NCBI RefSeq assembly: GCF_000813005.1
Contig: NZ_JSYP01000011.1
Location: 248,001-312,000, forward strand
Source: Flavobacterium sp. KMS
GTDB lineage: Bacteria > Bacteroidota > Bacteroidia > Flavobacteriales > Flavobacteriaceae
DNA length: 64,000 nucleotides
Direction: 5' to 3'
Shown here: positions 61,990 through 64,000 of the stretch, one piece after another
How positions within the stretch are numbered: the stretch's first letter is position 1
How the letters are laid out: every line of letters begins with the position of its first letter
Position numbers and translations under genes: made by a program
Notes under the pieces: model-generated
Seen by the model: the letters and a program-made list of their open reading frames with translations, nothing else
Told to the model about the DNA's origin: nothing
Databases searched by the model: none

Positions 61990-62027
61990 AAAACAGGCTT
62001 TTCTAACTTAGAGAAGCCTGTTTTTTT
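61990..62027 (+). terminator. Intrinsic terminator of the prolyl oligopeptidase gene
   Basis: AAACAGGCTTTTCTAA and TTAGAGAAGCCTGTTT pair with a small imperfection. A T-run follows. Confidence 0.8.
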
Positions 62028-62039
62028 ATGGGATTAAAT

Positions 62040-62745
62040 TTAATTATAAAGGTTTTTTAACCGCAAAGTTCGCAAGGATTTACGCAAAGAGCGCAAAGTT
62101 TTCCCCAAATATTGTCTTTCTGACGTAGGAAGACACGAGCGATAGCGAACTGGCGAAGCAATCTCCGTGAGAAACTCCATAATCTTTGTCGAGCTACTTG
62201 ATGAGACCCTTCCTTCGTCAGGGTGACAATATTGAGGTTTGTTTGTGTTTTGAGTTTAAATACTACAGGTGTAGTTTTTACCCTCAATAAAACTTTAGAG
62301 AAAAATCTGTGTGCATCTGCTCAAATCTTTTTAGATCTGCGTGAAAAAATAATTAGAGAAATTCAGGGCTTATTTTTATTGTTTCACGCAGATTCAGCAG
62401 ATTTAGACAAATCTAAGCCGATTTAATAAGAGAAAAATCTGTGCGAATCTGCTCAAATCTTTTTAGATCTGCGTGAAAAAATAATTAGAGAAATTCGTGG
62501 CTTATTTTTATTGTTTCACGCAGATTCAGCAAATTTAGGCAAATCTAAGTCGATTTAATTAGTGAAAAAATCTGTGTGCATCTGCTCAAATCTTTTTAAA
62601 TCTGCGTGAAAAAATACTTTACGAATTCGTAGCTTATTTTTATTGTTTCACGCAGATTCAGCAGATTTAGACAAATCTAAGCCGATTTAATAAGAGAAAA
62701 ATCTGTGGGCATCTGCTCAAATCTTTTTAGATCTGCGTGAAAAAA
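62040..62745. repeat. Repeat region with a 132-bp tandem array
   Basis: The part at 62060-62105 has ACCGCAAAGTTCGCAAGGA, shared with 40450. From 62298 an approximately 132-base unit begins AAAAATCTGTG at 62301, 62433, 62566 and 62697. Each unit has ATCTGCTCAAATCTTTTTAG, ATCTGCGTGAAAAAAT and TTTCACGCAGATTCAGC. The units pair with one another as inverted repeats (CTGCGTGAAA/TTTCACGCAG). Frames running through it are repeat shadows. No gene is supported. Confidence 0.85.
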
Positions 62746-62791
62746 TGCTTTACGAATTCGTGGCCAACTTTTTTAAGCAATTCTTTTCTCT

Positions 62792-62799
62792 TAAATTTG
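62792..62799 (+). promoter_or_regulatory. Probable -7 element of the Gfo/Idh/MocA gene
   Basis: TAAATTTG lies 21 bases before the ATG at 62821. It argues against an upstream in-frame ATG at 62737 inside the repeat. Confidence 0.5.
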
Positions 62800-62820
62800 G
62801 AACAACTAAAAAACATAAAA

Positions 62821-63819
62821 ATGAAAATTGTTAGATGGGGGATTATAGGCTGCGGTAATGTAACCGAAGTTAAAAGTGGACCAGCATTTCAGAAAACAAA
62901 AAACTCAGCATTAGTTGCCGTAATGCGTAGAGATGCAGCCTTGGCGGAAGATTATGCCAAACGCCATAATGTACCAAAATGGTATTCTAATGCGATAGAT
63001 TTAATAAATGACCCCGATGTCGATGCCGTATATATTGCAACGCCACCATCTTCACATAAAGAATATGCGGTATTGTGCGCCAAAGCAGGAAAAGCAGTTT
63101 ATGTCGAAAAACCAATGGCGCTAAACTTCGAAGAATGCAACGAAATGATAAGTGCTTGCAAAGAAAACAATGTGCCATTATTTGTGGCTTATTATAGAAG
63201 ATGTTTGCCACGTTTCCTAAAAATAAAAGAACTAATCGATAACGGAATTATCGGAACACCAAGACACGTAAATTGTGTTTTGTATCATTCCTTTGAAAAA
63301 AGATACGACGACGAAATCAACTTACCATGGACCGTTTTACCACATCTTTCAGGTGGCGGAATATTTGTCGATTTGGCTTGTCATACACTAGATTTTCTAG
63401 ATTTTGTTTTCGGACCTATTAAATCCGTTCGAGGTCACGCCACTTCCCAACTTATGGCATATCCAGCCGAAGATAGCGTTTCGATGTCATTCTTGTTCGA
63501 AAACGGAATTCACGGCACAGGATTGTGGAACTTTGCAAGTCACAAGCGCCATGATATTGTCGAGATAGTAGGCGATAAAGGCAAGATTTCCTTTTCAACC
63601 TTTGGCAACGACCCAGTATTACTCGAGGATAAAGACGGAAAAATAGAAAGTTTCCCAATAGATAATCCGTTACACATTCAGCAACCCCTTATCGAAACCA
63701 TTGTACAAGAATTGCTAGGAACTCCGGCTTGCCCGTCCAGTGGCGTTTCGGCAGCAAGAACTACTTGGGTTATCGACGAGGTTTTAAAAGAATTCAGACA
63801 AGCGCATCCCGTTAAGTAA
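62821..63819 (+). CDS. Gfo/Idh/MocA-family oxidoreductase
   Basis: This 332-residue NAD(P)-dependent oxidoreductase starts at 62821 (MKIVRWGIIGCGNVTEV). The Rossmann fold motif GIIGCGNVTE is at about 7-16. YIATPPSSHKEYAV and the catalytic Lys of YVEKPMAL near residue 98 are family landmarks. The C-terminal alpha/beta domain contains LPHLSGGGIFVDLACHTLD. It probably acts on a sugar or cyclitol; the substrate cannot be predicted. Confidence 0.92.
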   Translation: MKIVRWGIIGCGNVTEVKSGPAFQKTKNSALVAVMRRDAALAEDYAKRHNVPKWYSNAIDLINDPDVDAVYIATPPSSHKEYAVLCAKAGKAVYVEKPMALNFEECNEMISACKENNVPLFVAYYRRCLPRFLKIKELIDNGIIGTPRHVNCVLYHSFEKRYDDEINLPWTVLPHLSGGGIFVDLACHTLDFLDFVFGPIKSVRGHATSQLMAYPAEDSVSMSFLFENGIHGTGLWNFASHKRHDIVEIVGDKGKISFSTFGNDPVLLEDKDGKIESFPIDNPLHIQQPLIETIVQELLGTPACPSSGVSAARTTWVIDEVLKEFRQAHPVK

Positions 63820-63907
63820 ATATATCACTAAAGCTTAGCGACTCTGCGGCTTTGCGAGAAGCAGAATAGTTCAGCTTTCATTAAAATAAATAAATTTAAA
63901 ATTTTTT

Positions 63908-63990
63908 AGGAGCAATCTCCTGCTGTCCACTATATCTTTTTATAAGGCAAAAAAAGCCTTATAAAAAGGATGCCGTTCCCATCAGGGCTA
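63908..63990 (-). ncRNA. Structured RNA-like dispersed element, copy 2
   Basis: Read on the minus strand it has the same flanks as copy 1 at 23643-23720: TAGCCCTGATGGGAACGGCA at the start and GGACAGCAGGAGATTGCTCC at the end. Its inner stem is CTTTTTATAAGGC/GCCTTATAAAAAG with a T loop, so its sequence differs from copy 1 while still pairing. The gene to the left (62821) runs toward it. Confidence 0.5.
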
Positions 63991-64000
63991 GAGCCGTAGA

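Noticed and set aside
62057..62426. Two opposite frames in the repeat region
   Set aside because: They are translations of repeat sequence with no homologous features.

Overview
The window is low-GC chromosomal DNA from a Bacteroidota bacterium, most likely Flavobacterium or a close relative. The evidence is TAnnTTTG-type -7 promoter elements, type IX secretion (T9SS) C-terminal sorting domains, a SprB-repeat protein, a PorT-like outer-membrane protein, a fused MurF-alanine racemase, and many short dispersed repeats of the kind common in flavobacterial intergenic regions.

Layout. 1-6275 (minus strand): an efflux operon YceI-TetR-TolC-adaptor-RND pump, headed by one promoter overlapped by a palindrome that is a good candidate TetR operator; the RND gene runs off the left edge. 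6361-14594: polyprenyl synthase, a secreted T9SS protein, a beta-barrel protein, and sucA-(DUF2846 protein)-sucB of the TCA cycle. 14669-18297: a SprB-repeat T9SS protein, a possible regulator and a C1 cysteine peptidase lipoprotein. 18436-27287: a CHAT caspase-like/TPR protein overlapping a retropepsin-like protease, a PKD-beta-barrel protein, two lipoproteins and a small membrane protein, divergent from an ECF sigma factor and its probable membrane anti-sigma/TPR partner. Matching promoter elements (GGGTAACAA, 14 bases, then a CATCTAT-type -10) lie before the two lipoprotein genes and inside the sigma gene, with a weaker copy before the membrane-protein gene. 27657-35196: S41 peptidase, tandem repeats, TatD nuclease, acyltransferase, asparaginase, MFS transporter and LysR regulator.

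35257-38145: tRNA-Ser(GGA) followed by a small accessory region with a GGDEF-like membrane protein, a small membrane protein, an XRE regulator and a tiny winged-helix protein; the first two are bordered by cassette-like sequence. 38166-50655: a long same-strand run of small accessory genes (three GNAT enzymes, two nitrilase-superfamily enzymes, AraC, arylamine N-acetyltransferase, PhzF, VOC, tautomerase, a frameshifted hexapeptide-repeat gene, DUF1801, then DUF2625-DUF4265-SMI1/KNR4 immunity-like genes). 50778-64000: housekeeping and envelope genes (asd, mscL, murF-alr, PorT-like protein, a ZnuD-like TonB receptor with a His/Cys-rich partner, prolyl oligopeptidase, Gfo/Idh/MocA oxidoreductase), separated by repeat-rich spacers.

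The strongest non-routine signals are the self-contained ECF regulon with a promoter-like site embedded in the sigma-factor coding sequence, a dispersed structured-RNA-like element present twice with a compensated stem (23643-23720 and 63908-63990), and the cassette-like sequences around the GGDEF gene. All functional calls rest on reading motifs by eye; no database search was run.
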